In this document: piece by piece, positions 1 through 8,089 of the stretch
Layout of the letters: every line of letters starts with the position of its first letter
Position numbering within the stretch: the first letter of the stretch is position 1
Assembly: GCF_003268885.1 (NCBI RefSeq)
Contig: NZ_QLSX01000001.1
Span: 526,659-590,658, forward strand
Length of the DNA stretch: 64,000 nt
Source: Onishia taeanensis
GTDB lineage: Bacteria; Pseudomonadota; Gammaproteobacteria; Pseudomonadales; Halomonadaceae
Reading direction: 5' to 3'
The notes under the pieces: generated by a model
Seen by the model: only the letters and a program-made list of their open reading frames with translations
The model's database searches: none
What the model was told of the DNA's origin: nothing
Translations under genes and position numbers: made by a program

Positions 1-981
1 GCCGGCGGAGCTGGCTGCCCGCAGTGACAGGTCGCGGTGGGCATCATCGAACAGTCCCGACGCCTTCATCAGCCGGTAGGCGGTCGGCGCGGCGGCGAAG
101 TTGGTAATGCCATGTCGCTGCATGAAGGCAAGCGCGCCCTCGGCCGTGAAGCCGGCCTCGCAGAAATGGGTGGTACCGCCCAGCAGCAGCGGGCCGGTGA
201 TGGCGTAATACAGGCCATAGGCCCAGCCCGGATCGGCCATGTTCCAGAAGCGATCATCGTCGCGCAGCCCGACGGCCAGCTCCATGTAGCTGGCAAAGGC
301 CGGTAGCGCGGCCAGCGGCACCGCCACACCCTTGGGCTTGCCGACGGTCCCAGACGTAAACATCTGCAAGAAGGGGGCATCGCGGCTCAGGCGCGGCGGC
401 GTGGCGGTCATCGGTTCATGGCCGATAGCCGTCTGCCAGTCGAGATCCTCTGGGTGCTCGGCATCGGCGCCTTCTATGCACATCACCGCCGGACACCGGG
501 ACAGGCCATCGAACTTGGCGCGATTGGCATGATCGGTGATCACCAACTGCGTGTCGGCCCGCGACAGGCGGTAGTCGACGGCATCCGGCCCGAAGGCGGT
601 GAACAGCGGCTGGTACACGGCGCCAATGCGCCAGGTGGCCAGCACGGTGATCAACAGTGCCGGCGTGCGCGGCAGCATGCTGGCGATGCGATCACCGACG
701 CCCAGTCCCCGTTCTTGAAACCAGCCGGCCAGCCGAGCGCTCTGGGCATCGAGCTCGGCATAGCTCAAGCGCGATACCTGACCATCGACGGACTCGTGCA
801 CCAGTGCCGTAACGTCGCCGCGACCGGCACGCAACTGGCGCCCGCAGCAGGCCTCATAGGCATTGAGATGGCCGTCACGATGGTCATCGAGACGGGCCAC
901 GCTTTCATCAAACGAAAAGGGCGTCTCATCGAACGAAAAGGCCGTATTGGGGGACTGAAACGGCTGGCGCGATGTTGTCAT
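1..981 (-). CDS. AMP-binding acyl-CoA synthetase, 3' part cut off by window edge
   Basis: This is the N-terminal 327 residues of an ANL-superfamily acyl-CoA synthetase, an enzyme that activates a carboxylic acid through an acyl-AMP and transfers it to CoA. The reading frame is open from the ATG at 981 to base 1, so the C-terminal lid domain lies outside the window. The ATP-binding loop TSGTVGKPKG sits near residues 209-218 and is followed by the typical WAYG region. The start is supported by AGGAGAAGG upstream. It resembles short- or medium-chain acyl-CoA synthetases, but the substrate cannot be read from sequence. Residues 13-26 contain a duplicated FSFDE block produced by a 21-bp tandem duplication. 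Two palindromes upstream (1035-1058 and 1082-1097) suggest substrate-responsive repression linked to the TetR gene next door. Confidence 0.9.
   Translation of the reverse strand, partial: MTTSRQPFQSPNTAFSFDETPFSFDESVARLDDHRDGHLNAYEACCGRQLRAGRGDVTALVHESVDGQVSRLSYAELDAQSARLAGWFQERGLGVGDRIASMLPRTPALLITVLATWRIGAVYQPLFTAFGPDAVDYRLSRADTQLVITDHANRAKFDGLSRCPAVMCIEGADAEHPEDLDWQTAIGHEPMTATPPRLSRDAPFLQMFTSGTVGKPKGVAVPLAALPAFASYMELAVGLRDDDRFWNMADPGWAYGLYYAITGPLLLGGTTHFCEAGFTAEGALAFMQRHGITNFAAAPTAYRLMKASGLFDDAHRDLSLRAASSAG
905..946. repeat. 2 x 21 bp tandem duplication inside the acyl-CoA synthetase gene
   Basis: Units 905-925 and 926-946 match at 18 of 21 positions (core TCATCRAACGAAAAGG). They give the repeated FSFDE residues at the protein N-terminus. 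Confidence 0.85.
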
Positions 982-1034
982 GTTGAGCCTTCTCCTGGGG
1001 CTTGGGCCTGTTGCGACCTTGGCTACCACATCAT

Positions 1035-1058
1035 CTAGTTAACGTTAACGTCAACTAG
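1035..1058. promoter_or_regulatory. 24-bp near-perfect palindrome, LiuR-like operator
   Basis: The sequence runs CTAGTT to AACTAG around a core ACGTTAACGT and is symmetric at 22 of 24 positions. It lies about 55 bp upstream of the acyl-CoA synthetase start. The ACGTTAACGT core recalls, from memory, operators of MerR-type LiuR regulators of branched-chain amino acid degradation in gammaproteobacteria; the regulator itself is not in the window. Confidence 0.5.
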
Positions 1059-1081
1059 TAAGTTAGCCGCATGGACAGACC

Positions 1082-1097
1082 TAGCAAGCGCTTGCTA
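1082..1097. promoter_or_regulatory. Perfect 16-bp palindrome, probable TetR operator
   Basis: TAGCAAGCGCTTGCTA is fully symmetric. The same half-site GCTTGCT recurs at 1138-1144 and at 1923-1929, just upstream of the TetR gene start. The shared element suggests that the neighbouring TetR protein controls its own gene and the acyl-CoA synthetase. Confidence 0.55.
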
Positions 1098-1319
1098 CAA
1101 CGTCTTTAGTCGCGCACGCCAAAACGCCCTGACATGCGCTTGCTGCCAACGCCTAACGCGATGAAATAGCCTAGGGTCATAGAAACCAGAGCGCGATGAG
1201 ACAGGAAAAAGCTCTGAGCGGCCAGAAAGCGCAGCGCTGAGATAATCGGAAGGAAGACGCATTGCCGCGCCGACGGCCAGAGCCGTCGATCGCGACAGAT
1301 GATAGGAAACCGCCGAAGA

Positions 1320-1907
1320 TCAGGCGGGCGTCGCCGCCGGCGCGCCGAGCATGTCGATCAGCTCGCTTGCCAGCGCATCGGGGGAGTAGGCACCGGCGGG
1401 GTCGTACCAGCGCACCGTCCAGTTCAGGGCGCCGAGCACGAAACGCGAGACCAGAAATTTATCACCGCGGATCAGGCCGGCCTCCAGGGCGTCGCCAATC
1501 ACGTCCTGCCAGAGCTGTTCGTAGGCATCGCGCAGGTGACCAAGATGGTCGCGGGAGGCTTCGTCGAGCCGCCGCCACTCGTAGAGGGCCACCACATGGG
1601 CATTGCGATCGGTGAGCAGGGTCTCGAGGTGCGCGCGCGCCATGGCATGCAGCCTGGCCTCGGCCCCGCCGTCGCACTGCGCAAGGGCCTCGCGGGCGAT
1701 GGCCAGGGCGTTATGGGTGCCCTCTTCGATGACCGCACAGAGGATTTCCTGCTTGTCGCGGAAATGATGGAAGAGGCTGCCCGATTTGATGCCCATTTCC
1801 TGAGCCAGCATGCGCACGGTGGTGCGATCGAAGCCTTCCTGAACGAACAGTTGGGCAGCGACGCGAATCAGTTCCCGGCGCCGCGGCGAGTCATTCACTA
1901 CATTCAT
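1320..1907 (-). CDS. TetR/AcrR family transcriptional regulator
   Basis: A 195-residue repressor with an N-terminal TetR helix-turn-helix (about residues 7-52, containing TVRMLAQEMGIKSGSLFHHF) and a helical ligand-binding C-terminal domain. The frame is open further upstream to a TTG at 1970, but that start would place the putative operator at 1915-1930 inside the gene. I therefore prefer the ATG at 1907, five codons before the DNA-binding domain, although no strong Shine-Dalgarno is visible. It is divergent from the thiolase gene and next to an acyl-CoA synthetase, so it is probably a repressor of an acyl-CoA degradation pathway, sensing an acyl-CoA or acid. The ligand is unknown. Confidence 0.85.
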   Translation of the reverse strand: MNVVNDSPRRRELIRVAAQLFVQEGFDRTTVRMLAQEMGIKSGSLFHHFRDKQEILCAVIEEGTHNALAIAREALAQCDGGAEARLHAMARAHLETLLTDRNAHVVALYEWRRLDEASRDHLGHLRDAYEQLWQDVIGDALEAGLIRGDKFLVSRFVLGALNWTVRWYDPAGAYSPDALASELIDMLGAPAATPA

Positions 1908-1914
1908 CGCATTT

Positions 1915-1930
1915 ACACTAGCGCTTGCTT
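1915..1930. promoter_or_regulatory. Imperfect TetR half-palindrome at the tetR/thiolase promoter
   Basis: GCTTGCTT at 1923-1930 matches seven of eight bases of one arm of the perfect palindrome at 1082-1097; the other arm matches poorly (11 of 16 overall). It lies between the two divergent genes, eight bases upstream of the preferred TetR start, as expected for autoregulation. Confidence 0.4.
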
Positions 1931-2004
1931 GGTTAGCCTTGAGAAGACCATAGCGCCCATCTGCGGTCAACGGCCCTGCCCCGCGATCGCCAAGGAGTCA
2001 TACC

Positions 2005-3192
2005 ATGTCCACTTCCCACGAGATCGTGATCCTGGCCGCCATCCGCACACCGATGGGCGGCATGCTGGGCAGCCTGTCGAGCCTCACCGCCCCTGAGCTC
2101 GGCGCTACCGCCATCCAGGCGGCCCTGTCGCAGGCCGGCATCGATGCTGGCGCTGTCGATGAAGGCATCTTCGGCTGCGTGCTGCCGGCCGGCGTCAAGC
2201 AGGGGCCGGCGCGCCAGGCGATGCGCCAGGCCGGGGTGCCCGACGGTGTCGGCGCCACCACCATCAATAAGCTGTGCGGCTCCGGCATGAAGGCCACCAT
2301 GCTGGCACATGACCTGATCCGCGCCGGCAGCGGTGAGCTGGTGCTGGCGGGCGGCATGGAGTCGATGTCCAATGCGCCTCACGTGCTGACCAAGGCCCGT
2401 CGCGGCTATCGCCTGGGCCATGGCGAGCTCAAGGATCACATGTTCCTGGACGGCCTCGAAGATGCCGAGACCGGGCAACTGATGGGGGTGTTCGCTCAGA
2501 ATATCGCCGATCAGCGCGGCTACAGCCGCGAGCGCATGGATGACTTCGCGATCGCCTCTCTGGAGCGCGCCATGGCGGCCCACGAGGCCGGGCACCTGGC
2601 CGGTGAACTAACGCCAGTCACGGTCAGCGGTCGCGGCGGCGACAGCGTGGTGGATCACGATGAGCAGCCCTTCCAGGCGCGCCTCGACAAGATTCGCGGC
2701 CTGCGTCCGGCCTTTGCCAAGGACGGCACCATCACCGCCGCCAACGCCAGCTCCATCTCCGATGGTGCCTCGGCGCTGGTGCTGGCCAGCCGTGAGGCCG
2801 CCAAGACCCACGGCGCCAGGCCGCTTGCCCGAATCCTCGGCCACAGCACTCACTCCCAGCACCCCAGCGAGTTCACCATTGCCCCGGTGGGCGCGATCGG
2901 CAAGCTGATGAAGCGCCTCGACTGGACGGTGGATGACGTCGACCTGTTCGAAATCAACGAAGCCTTCGCGGTGGTTACCCTGCTGGCCATGGATGGGCTG
3001 GACATCCCCCACGACAAGGTCAACATCTTCGGCGGCGCCTGCGCCCAGGGCCACCCCATCGGCTCCACCGGCTCGCGGATCATCGCCACCCTGATCAATG
3101 CGCTGCGCGTCACCGGCGGCAAACGTGGCATCGCCAGCCTGTGCATCGGCGGCGGCGAAGCCACCGCCGTGGCGGTCGAACTGCTCGACTAG
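2005..3192 (+). CDS. Acetyl-CoA C-acyltransferase (thiolase)
   Basis: A 395-residue type II thiolase that condenses or cleaves acyl-CoA and acetyl-CoA. The catalytic residues are in place: nucleophilic C91 in NKLCGSG, H350 in GHPIG and C380 in CIGGG. Length and motifs fit acetyl-CoA acetyltransferases (AtoB/PhaA-like); longer chain specificity cannot be excluded. The ATG is preceded by AAGGAG at good spacing. The gene is divergent from a TetR repressor and close to an acyl-CoA synthetase, which suggests a role in short-chain acid or ketone body degradation. A strong terminator follows at 3271-3300. Confidence 0.92.
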   Translation: MSTSHEIVILAAIRTPMGGMLGSLSSLTAPELGATAIQAALSQAGIDAGAVDEGIFGCVLPAGVKQGPARQAMRQAGVPDGVGATTINKLCGSGMKATMLAHDLIRAGSGELVLAGGMESMSNAPHVLTKARRGYRLGHGELKDHMFLDGLEDAETGQLMGVFAQNIADQRGYSRERMDDFAIASLERAMAAHEAGHLAGELTPVTVSGRGGDSVVDHDEQPFQARLDKIRGLRPAFAKDGTITAANASSISDGASALVLASREAAKTHGARPLARILGHSTHSQHPSEFTIAPVGAIGKLMKRLDWTVDDVDLFEINEAFAVVTLLAMDGLDIPHDKVNIFGGACAQGHPIGSTGSRIIATLINALRVTGGKRGIASLCIGGGEATAVAVELLD

Positions 3193-3270
3193 CCGTGTGG
3201 GCTGGCTTGCCTGCAAAGATCGACACGCCATGCGCAAGGATCCTTCACCAACGCCCTGTGAAACGTAAAA

Positions 3271-3300
3271 AAAGGGGAAGCCGATTGGCTTCCCCCTTTT
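3271..3300. terminator. Intrinsic terminator, probably bidirectional, between thiolase and pstB
   Basis: A perfect 9-bp stem GGGGAAGCC / GGCTTCCCC (3274-3282, 3287-3295) with a GATT loop, flanked by A-rich sequence on the left and TTTT on the right. It lies between converging genes. Confidence 0.85.
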
Positions 3301-3306
3301 ATTTCA

Positions 3307-3348
3307 GGAGCTATGTTTTAGGGCTTATGCTTCAGGGCTTATGTTTCA
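3307..3348. repeat. 3 x 14 bp tandem repeat 3' of pstB
   Basis: Units at 3307-3320, 3321-3334 and 3335-3348 follow GGGCTTATGYTTCA, the first being degenerate. The array lies 27 bp beyond the pstB stop codon, between it and the terminator. Confidence 0.8.
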
Positions 3349-3374
3349 AGACCCGGTGCGTATGCCCGAGCGAC

Positions 3375-4217
3375 TTAGCCGTAACGGCCGGTGATGTAGT
3401 CCTCGGCCTTCTTGGTATGCGGGTTGGCGAACATCGTCTTGGTGTCGTTGTACTCGACCATTTCCCCCAGGTGGAAGAAGGCCGTGTAGTCCGCCACACG
3501 TGCCGCCTGCTGCATGTTGTGGGTCACCGTGATGATGGTGAAGTCCTGCTTGAGCTTGTCGATCAAGTCCTCGATGGTCGCCGTGGAGATCGGGTCCAGC
3601 GCCGAGGTTGGCTCATCCATCAGGATCACATCGGGCTGCACGGCGATCGCGCGGGCGATACAAAGACGCTGCTGCTGACCACCGGACAGGGATGTGCCGG
3701 GCTGTTGCAGCTTGTCCTTGACCTCGTTCCACAGGCCGGCCTCGCGCAGCGCTTTCTCTACCAGCTCGTCCTGATCGGCCTTGCGGCTCACCAGGTCATG
3801 CATGCGCGGGGCGTAGGCGATGTTTTCGTAGATCGACTTGGGGAAGGGGTTGGGCTTCTGGAAGACCATGCCCACCCGACGCCGCAGCGCGACCTCATCC
3901 ATCTTGGCCTCGTTGATGTCACGGCCGTCCATCTCGATCAAACCATTGAGCCGCACGCTGGGGATCAAGTCATTCATGCGATTGAGGCAACGCAGGAAGG
4001 TCGACTTGCCGCAGCCCGACGGGCCGATCAAGGCGGTGACGTTCTTCTGAAAGACATCGGCGCTGATGTTCTTCAGGGCCTGGGTGTCGCCATACCACAG
4101 GTTGAGATCGCGCACGCGAATGCTCAGTTCGTGATTGGCCTGTTCATTGCGGGTAACCGGCTGCCCGGTATCGTGACCTGACATGGCGACTCCACGGTCG
4201 GCAACTTTCATATCCAT
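3375..4217 (-). CDS. pstB: Phosphate ABC transporter ATP-binding protein PstB
   Basis: A 280-residue ATPase that powers high-affinity phosphate import through PstCA. It shows Walker [10 protein letters not shown] (about residues 66-74), the Q-loop in [11 protein letters not shown], signature LSGGQQQR and Walker [14 protein letters not shown]. The N-terminus is some 20-30 residues longer than the E. coli protein; starting at the second Met (residue 12) would shorten it. The gene is the last of pstSCAB, 31 bp after pstA. No phoU lies within the operon here; the next gene downstream is the convergent thiolase. Confidence 0.96.
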   Translation of the reverse strand: MDMKVADRGVAMSGHDTGQPVTRNEQANHELSIRVRDLNLWYGDTQALKNISADVFQKNVTALIGPSGCGKSTFLRCLNRMNDLIPSVRLNGLIEMDGRDINEAKMDEVALRRRVGMVFQKPNPFPKSIYENIAYAPRMHDLVSRKADQDELVEKALREAGLWNEVKDKLQQPGTSLSGGQQQRLCIARAIAVQPDVILMDEPTSALDPISTATIEDLIDKLKQDFTIITVTHNMQQAARVADYTAFFHLGEMVEYNDTKTMFANPHTKKAEDYITGRYG

Positions 4218-4248
4218 AGTGACGTATCCTGTTGCAAGTGCCGGTCGG

Positions 4249-5415
4249 TTACCAGCGACGTTCGAATTTCTTGCGCAACACCACGGCCGTTGCGTTGAGA
4301 GCGATCAAGATGGTCAACAGCACCAGAATGCCGCCGGCGGTCTTCTCGGTGAAAGCACGATCCGGCTCACCGGCCCAGGTAAAGATCTGTGCGGGCATCA
4401 CCGTGGCGGCATCGGTAAAGGTCGCCGTGACATCGGGGATGAAGGCCACCATGCCGACGATGATCAGCGGCGCCGTCTCGCCCATGGCCTGAGCCAGACC
4501 GATGATCGAGCCGGTCATGATGCCCGGCATGCTGACGGGCAGCACATGGTCACGCACCACCTGCCAGCGCGAGCAGCCCACCCCGAAGGCAGCGTGGCGA
4601 ATGGTATCCGGCACGCTGCGCAGCGCCGTGCGGGTAGCGATGATGATGACCGGCAACGTCATCAGCGCCAGCGTCAGACCGCCCACCAGCGGCGAGGAAC
4701 GCGGCACACCGAAGAAGTTGATAAAAATCGCCAGACCCAGCAGACCAAACAGAATCGAGGGGATCGCCGCCAGGTTGTTGATATTGATTTCGATCATCTG
4801 GGTGAAGCGATTGTCAGGGGCAAACTCCTCAAGATAGACCGCCGTCATCACGCCGATCGGGAAGGCCACCGCAATAGTCACCAGCAACGTCATCACCGTG
4901 CCCATCGCGGCGGAGGCGATACCGGCGAGCTCTGGCATCTTGGAATCGCCGCGGGTGAAGAAGTTCGTGTTGAACTTGAGCTCGGCACGCCCCTCGGCGG
5001 CGAGCTCATCAACCACCGATTCCTCGCTGGCGCTCAGGTTGGTGTGATGGCCCTTCAGGTACTGATCGACCTGGCCGTCGGCCAGCACCCATTCCATGCG
5101 GGTGGTGCCGAGCAGGTCGGGGTTGTCTTCCATGCGCCCCGGAATCAGTCGCAGATAACCGCGGCTGACCAACGGGCGCACATCTTCCTCAACCGCTGCC
5201 AGAGGAATGTCCTGAGCCATCTCGTTGTAGTCGACCTGCACCTGAACCTGGGCCTGCTGAAACGCCGGCAGCCCCTTGATCAGCATGTCGGTAAAGAAGA
5301 ACACCAGGAATAGCCCGGCCAGGCCCAGGGCGCCCATCGAAACCCACTTCAGGCGAGCAGACTTGCGATGGCGGCCCTTGAGCTGGGCGCTGATATCGTC
5401 GAAGGATTGTCTCAT
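4249..5415 (-). CDS. pstA: Phosphate ABC transporter permease PstA
   Basis: A 388-residue inner-membrane permease. A short cytosolic N-terminus leads into one membrane segment (about residues 25-47), then a periplasmic insertion of roughly 110 residues, then the permease core from about residue 175. The core carries the EEFAPDNRF region and the ABC-coupling loop [16 protein letters not shown]. It is larger than E. coli PstA (about 296 residues) because of the periplasmic insertion, which is common in marine and halophilic gammaproteobacteria. The gene sits 21 bp after pstC. Confidence 0.94.
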   Translation of the reverse strand: MRQSFDDISAQLKGRHRKSARLKWVSMGALGLAGLFLVFFFTDMLIKGLPAFQQAQVQVQVDYNEMAQDIPLAAVEEDVRPLVSRGYLRLIPGRMEDNPDLLGTTRMEWVLADGQVDQYLKGHHTNLSASEESVVDELAAEGRAELKFNTNFFTRGDSKMPELAGIASAAMGTVMTLLVTIAVAFPIGVMTAVYLEEFAPDNRFTQMIEININNLAAIPSILFGLLGLAIFINFFGVPRSSPLVGGLTLALMTLPVIIIATRTALRSVPDTIRHAAFGVGCSRWQVVRDHVLPVSMPGIMTGSIIGLAQAMGETAPLIIVGMVAFIPDVTATFTDAATVMPAQIFTWAGEPDRAFTEKTAGGILVLLTILIALNATAVVLRKKFERRW

Positions 5416-5436
5416 TGTCCGATTGGCCTCAATCGA

Positions 5437-6693
5437 TCACAGGTTATTGGAGCGATACTTTTCGCGGAAACGACGGATCATGATCACCGAGACCATGTTC
5501 AACGTCAGGGTCACCACGAACAGCACCAGGCCCAGGGCGAAGGCAGATAGTGTCTCGGCGCTGGCGAACTCCTGATCACCGGTCAACGCCGCGACGATGC
5601 GCACCGTTACCGTGGTCATGTCTTCCAGCGGATTGGCGGTCAGGTTGGGGCGCATGCCGGCCGCCATCACCACGATCATGGTCTCGCCCATGGCACGCGA
5701 TATGGCCAGTAACGAGGCTGAGATGATGCCTGGCAAGGCGGCAGGCACCACCACGTCCTTGATGGTCTCGGCGCGCGTCATGCCAAGCGCTAACGAGCCC
5801 TGGCGCATGCTGTCCGGGACCGCATTAATGACGTCATCGGAAAGTGATGAGATGAAGGGAATAATCATGATGCCCATCACGATACCCGGCGCCAGGGCGT
5901 TGCTGAAGGAAGCCTCCAGACCCACCATGCCGGCGACGCTGACCACCAGCGGCGCCACGGTAATCGCAGCGAAGAAGCCATAGACAACCGTAGGGATACC
6001 CGCCAGCACTTCCAGCATCGGCTTGGCGACGGTGCGCACCTTGGTCGGCGCAAACTCGGACATGTAGATCGCCGACATGAGGCCTACCGGAATAGCCACC
6101 AGCATGGCGACCAGGGTGATCATGAAGGTGCCGGCGAACAGCGGCACCGAGCCGAACTGAGCGGCCGTGGCTCCCTCTTCGGCGCGGCCCGCAGCGGCCA
6201 GGAAGCTTGCACCGGGGTTCCATGTAGTACCGGTGATGAAATCCCAGAAGCTCTGCATCTGGAAGAAACGAATCGCTTCGGAAATGATCGAGATCAGAAT
6301 CCCGAAGGTCGTGAAGATCGAAATCATCGCCGCACCGGCCAGAATAAAGCGAATGGTTCGCTCTATGGCCTTGCGCGCATGAAAATCAGGGCGTACCTGC
6401 GTCATTGCCACCATCATGCCGCCGGCGGCGACTACCAGGCTGGCGGCCAGCAGGTAGGGCGTGGGGATATTTGCCCCCATCAACAGCAAGGCGAAGGCGC
6501 CAATGGCCCCCACGGCCACCGCAGGCCCGGCAGTGGCGAGGGCCGCAAACCAGGCATATTGGTCGGGCTGTGCATACATCGCGGTACCACTGGCACGCAC
6601 CTTGGCGGCCTTGGCACGGCCCATGAAGAAGGCTATCAGCCCCAACACCAGCAAGGCGCCGCTGAATAGCAGGATCAGTTGGTTAGTCTGCAT
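5437..6693 (-). CDS. pstC: Phosphate ABC transporter permease PstC
   Basis: A 418-residue inner-membrane permease that pairs with PstA to form the phosphate channel. There are extra hydrophobic segments at the N-terminus (residues 5-25, 48-72 and 78-97) ahead of the permease core, which contains EFAPTKVRT and the coupling loop DSMRQGSLALGMTRAET. It is about 100 residues longer than E. coli PstC. The Shine-Dalgarno is weak (GAGAG). A 9-bp stem-loop separates it from pstS upstream. Confidence 0.94.
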   Translation of the reverse strand: MQTNQLILLFSGALLVLGLIAFFMGRAKAAKVRASGTAMYAQPDQYAWFAALATAGPAVAVGAIGAFALLLMGANIPTPYLLAASLVVAAGGMMVAMTQVRPDFHARKAIERTIRFILAGAAMISIFTTFGILISIISEAIRFFQMQSFWDFITGTTWNPGASFLAAAGRAEEGATAAQFGSVPLFAGTFMITLVAMLVAIPVGLMSAIYMSEFAPTKVRTVAKPMLEVLAGIPTVVYGFFAAITVAPLVVSVAGMVGLEASFSNALAPGIVMGIMIIPFISSLSDDVINAVPDSMRQGSLALGMTRAETIKDVVVPAALPGIISASLLAISRAMGETMIVVMAAGMRPNLTANPLEDMTTVTVRIVAALTGDQEFASAETLSAFALGLVLFVVTLTLNMVSVIMIRRFREKYRSNNL

Positions 6694-6748
6694 GGGAAGC
6701 TCTCAGTCAACGGGGCTCGGCAAAATCAGCTTGCCGGAACGTACAGAA

Positions 6749-6771
6749 GCCGGCAGCTCATCGCTGCCGGC
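6749..6771 (-). promoter_or_regulatory. Stem-loop between pstS and pstC
   Basis: GCCGGCAGC (6749-6757) pairs perfectly with GCTGCCGGC (6763-6771) around a 5-nt loop. There is no T-tract. Such elements commonly protect the upstream message or attenuate, so that the binding protein is made in excess over the permeases. Confidence 0.6.
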
Positions 6772-6799
6772 CGATTCAACCATCAGGTGACGTTGCCGT

Positions 6800-7813
6800 T
6801 CACTTGATGTCAGACAGTTCCAGTGTCTTGTGGTTGGCCACTTGCTCGCGACGCTCGGCGCGCAGCTCCTCCGGAGCCGGGATCAGGCCGATGCCCTTGA
6901 GGTAGCCGATGTCACCGATCATCTTCTCGCTCATGAACAGGTTGGCATAGTCATTCATGGCCGGCACGTTGTCGGCGTGCTGGTTCTTCACGTAGAAGAA
7001 CAGCGAACGAGACACCGGGTATTCGCCGCTGCCGATCGCTTCAGGCGTCGGCGCCACGCCGTCGATGTTGGAGCCGATCAGGGTGTCGCCGTTCTCTTCC
7101 AGGAAGGAGTAGCCGAAGATACCGAAAGCATCGGTGTTCTCGGCGAGACGCTTAACGATCAGGTTATCGTTTTCACCAGCATCGATGTAAGCGCCATCGG
7201 CGCGGATGTCGGTGTAACCTTCACCACCATAGGCTTCCATATCTTCGGAAGCGGCTTCCATCACCAGTTCTTCGAAAGCATCACGGGTGCCAGAGGTAGT
7301 GGGCGGACCGTAGACGGCAATTTCACGAGCCGGCAGAGACGAGTCGATCTCGTTCCACTGGGTGTAGGGGTTATCGACCAGTTTGCCATCGACCGGCACC
7401 TGGGCGGCCAGCGCCATGAACAGCTGTTCGCGAGTCACGGGCATCGCGTCATTTTTGCTGGACTGGGCAAAGGCAATGCCGTCATAACCGACCATGGCCT
7501 CGGTGATATCGGTCACGCCGTTCTCTGCACAGCGCTCGAACTCGGAGACCTTGATACGGCGAGAGGCGTTGGTGATATCGGGGGTATCATCACCCACACC
7601 GTTGCAGAACAGACGCAGACCGCCACCGGAACCGGTGGATTCGATGACCGGCGTCGGGTAATCGGTAGTGGCACCGAATTCTTCTGCAACGTAGCTGGCA
7701 AACGGATACACGGTGCTGGAGCCGACGATGCGCAGCTGGTCGCGAGCCTGAGCGGCAGTCGCAAAGCCCATAACGGCGGCAGCAATGGCGGTGGTCTTGA
7801 GAATACGGTTCAT
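6800..7813 (-). CDS. pstS: Periplasmic phosphate-binding protein PstS
   Basis: A 337-residue phosphate-binding protein with a Sec signal peptide (residues 1-23, cleavage after AQA). The phosphate-binding GSSTVYPF motif is at residues 31-38 and a second loop, TSGTRDAFEEL, follows further on. It delivers phosphate to PstCA. The start has AGGAG at correct spacing and the gene lies directly behind a Pho box. Compared with E. coli PstS, the protein belongs to the GSSTVYPF subgroup common in Pseudomonas and Halomonas. Confidence 0.95.
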   Translation of the reverse strand: MNRILKTTAIAAAVMGFATAAQARDQLRIVGSSTVYPFASYVAEEFGATTDYPTPVIESTGSGGGLRLFCNGVGDDTPDITNASRRIKVSEFERCAENGVTDITEAMVGYDGIAFAQSSKNDAMPVTREQLFMALAAQVPVDGKLVDNPYTQWNEIDSSLPAREIAVYGPPTTSGTRDAFEELVMEAASEDMEAYGGEGYTDIRADGAYIDAGENDNLIVKRLAENTDAFGIFGYSFLEENGDTLIGSNIDGVAPTPEAIGSGEYPVSRSLFFYVKNQHADNVPAMNDYANLFMSEKMIGDIGYLKGIGLIPAPEELRAERREQVANHKTLELSDIK

Positions 7814-7861
7814 GCAGGTAACTCCTGTCGATGAGGGTGTTCAACCTTCGCGACACATAAG

Positions 7862-7891
7862 ATGACGCAAGTAGATGACAACTTCGTGACA
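7862..7891 (-). promoter_or_regulatory. Pho box upstream of pstS
   Basis: On the minus strand TGTCAC (7886-7891) and TGTCAT (7875-7880) are spaced exactly 11 bases apart, followed by a third, weaker GCGTCAT unit. Direct repeats with 11-base spacing are the known PhoB signature. This places pstSCAB under PhoBR phosphate-starvation control. Confidence 0.7.
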
Positions 7892-8020
7892 TGTGAGACA
7901 TCTTCGACACGCTAGACCAACACACCCACCACCGCCAGGCTGCACAGCAGCACGAACCCCCGTCGTAGAGCCTGTTGCAGGCCGGACAGTGTCCCTCTCG
8001 AACATCACGTCACGCCCCCG

Positions 8021-8058
8021 TGCGCTCATCAACTCCCGCCAATGCGCTCATCAGTTCC
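8021..8058. repeat. Two direct 16-bp repeats spaced 22 bp
   Basis: TGCGCTCATCAACTCC (8021-8036) and TGCGCTCATCAGTTCC (8043-8058) match at 14 of 16 positions. They lie just 3' of the MFS exporter gene. The 22-bp period, two helical turns, could suit a DNA-binding protein, but a duplication is as likely. Confidence 0.6.
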
Positions 8059-8089
8059 TCCAAATACGCCCTCTCTTCAAACCAGACCA

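Larger units (their letters stand above)
982..1319. other. 338-bp intergenic control region, no gene
   Basis: No credible reading frame lies between the acyl-CoA synthetase start (981) and the TetR stop (1320). The part nearest the synthetase holds two palindromes, listed separately, and a further half-site GCGCTTGCT at 1136-1144. The remainder shows nothing recognisable. Confidence 0.7.

Noticed and set aside
1908..1970. An upstream TTG start for the TetR gene
   Set aside because: It would place the probable operator inside the coding region and add residues ahead of the helix-turn-helix that are unusual for the family.
3141..4181. A 346-codon open frame on the plus strand opposite pstB
   Set aside because: It is antisense to a well-conserved gene, crosses a terminator and has no recognisable protein features; it follows from high GC content.
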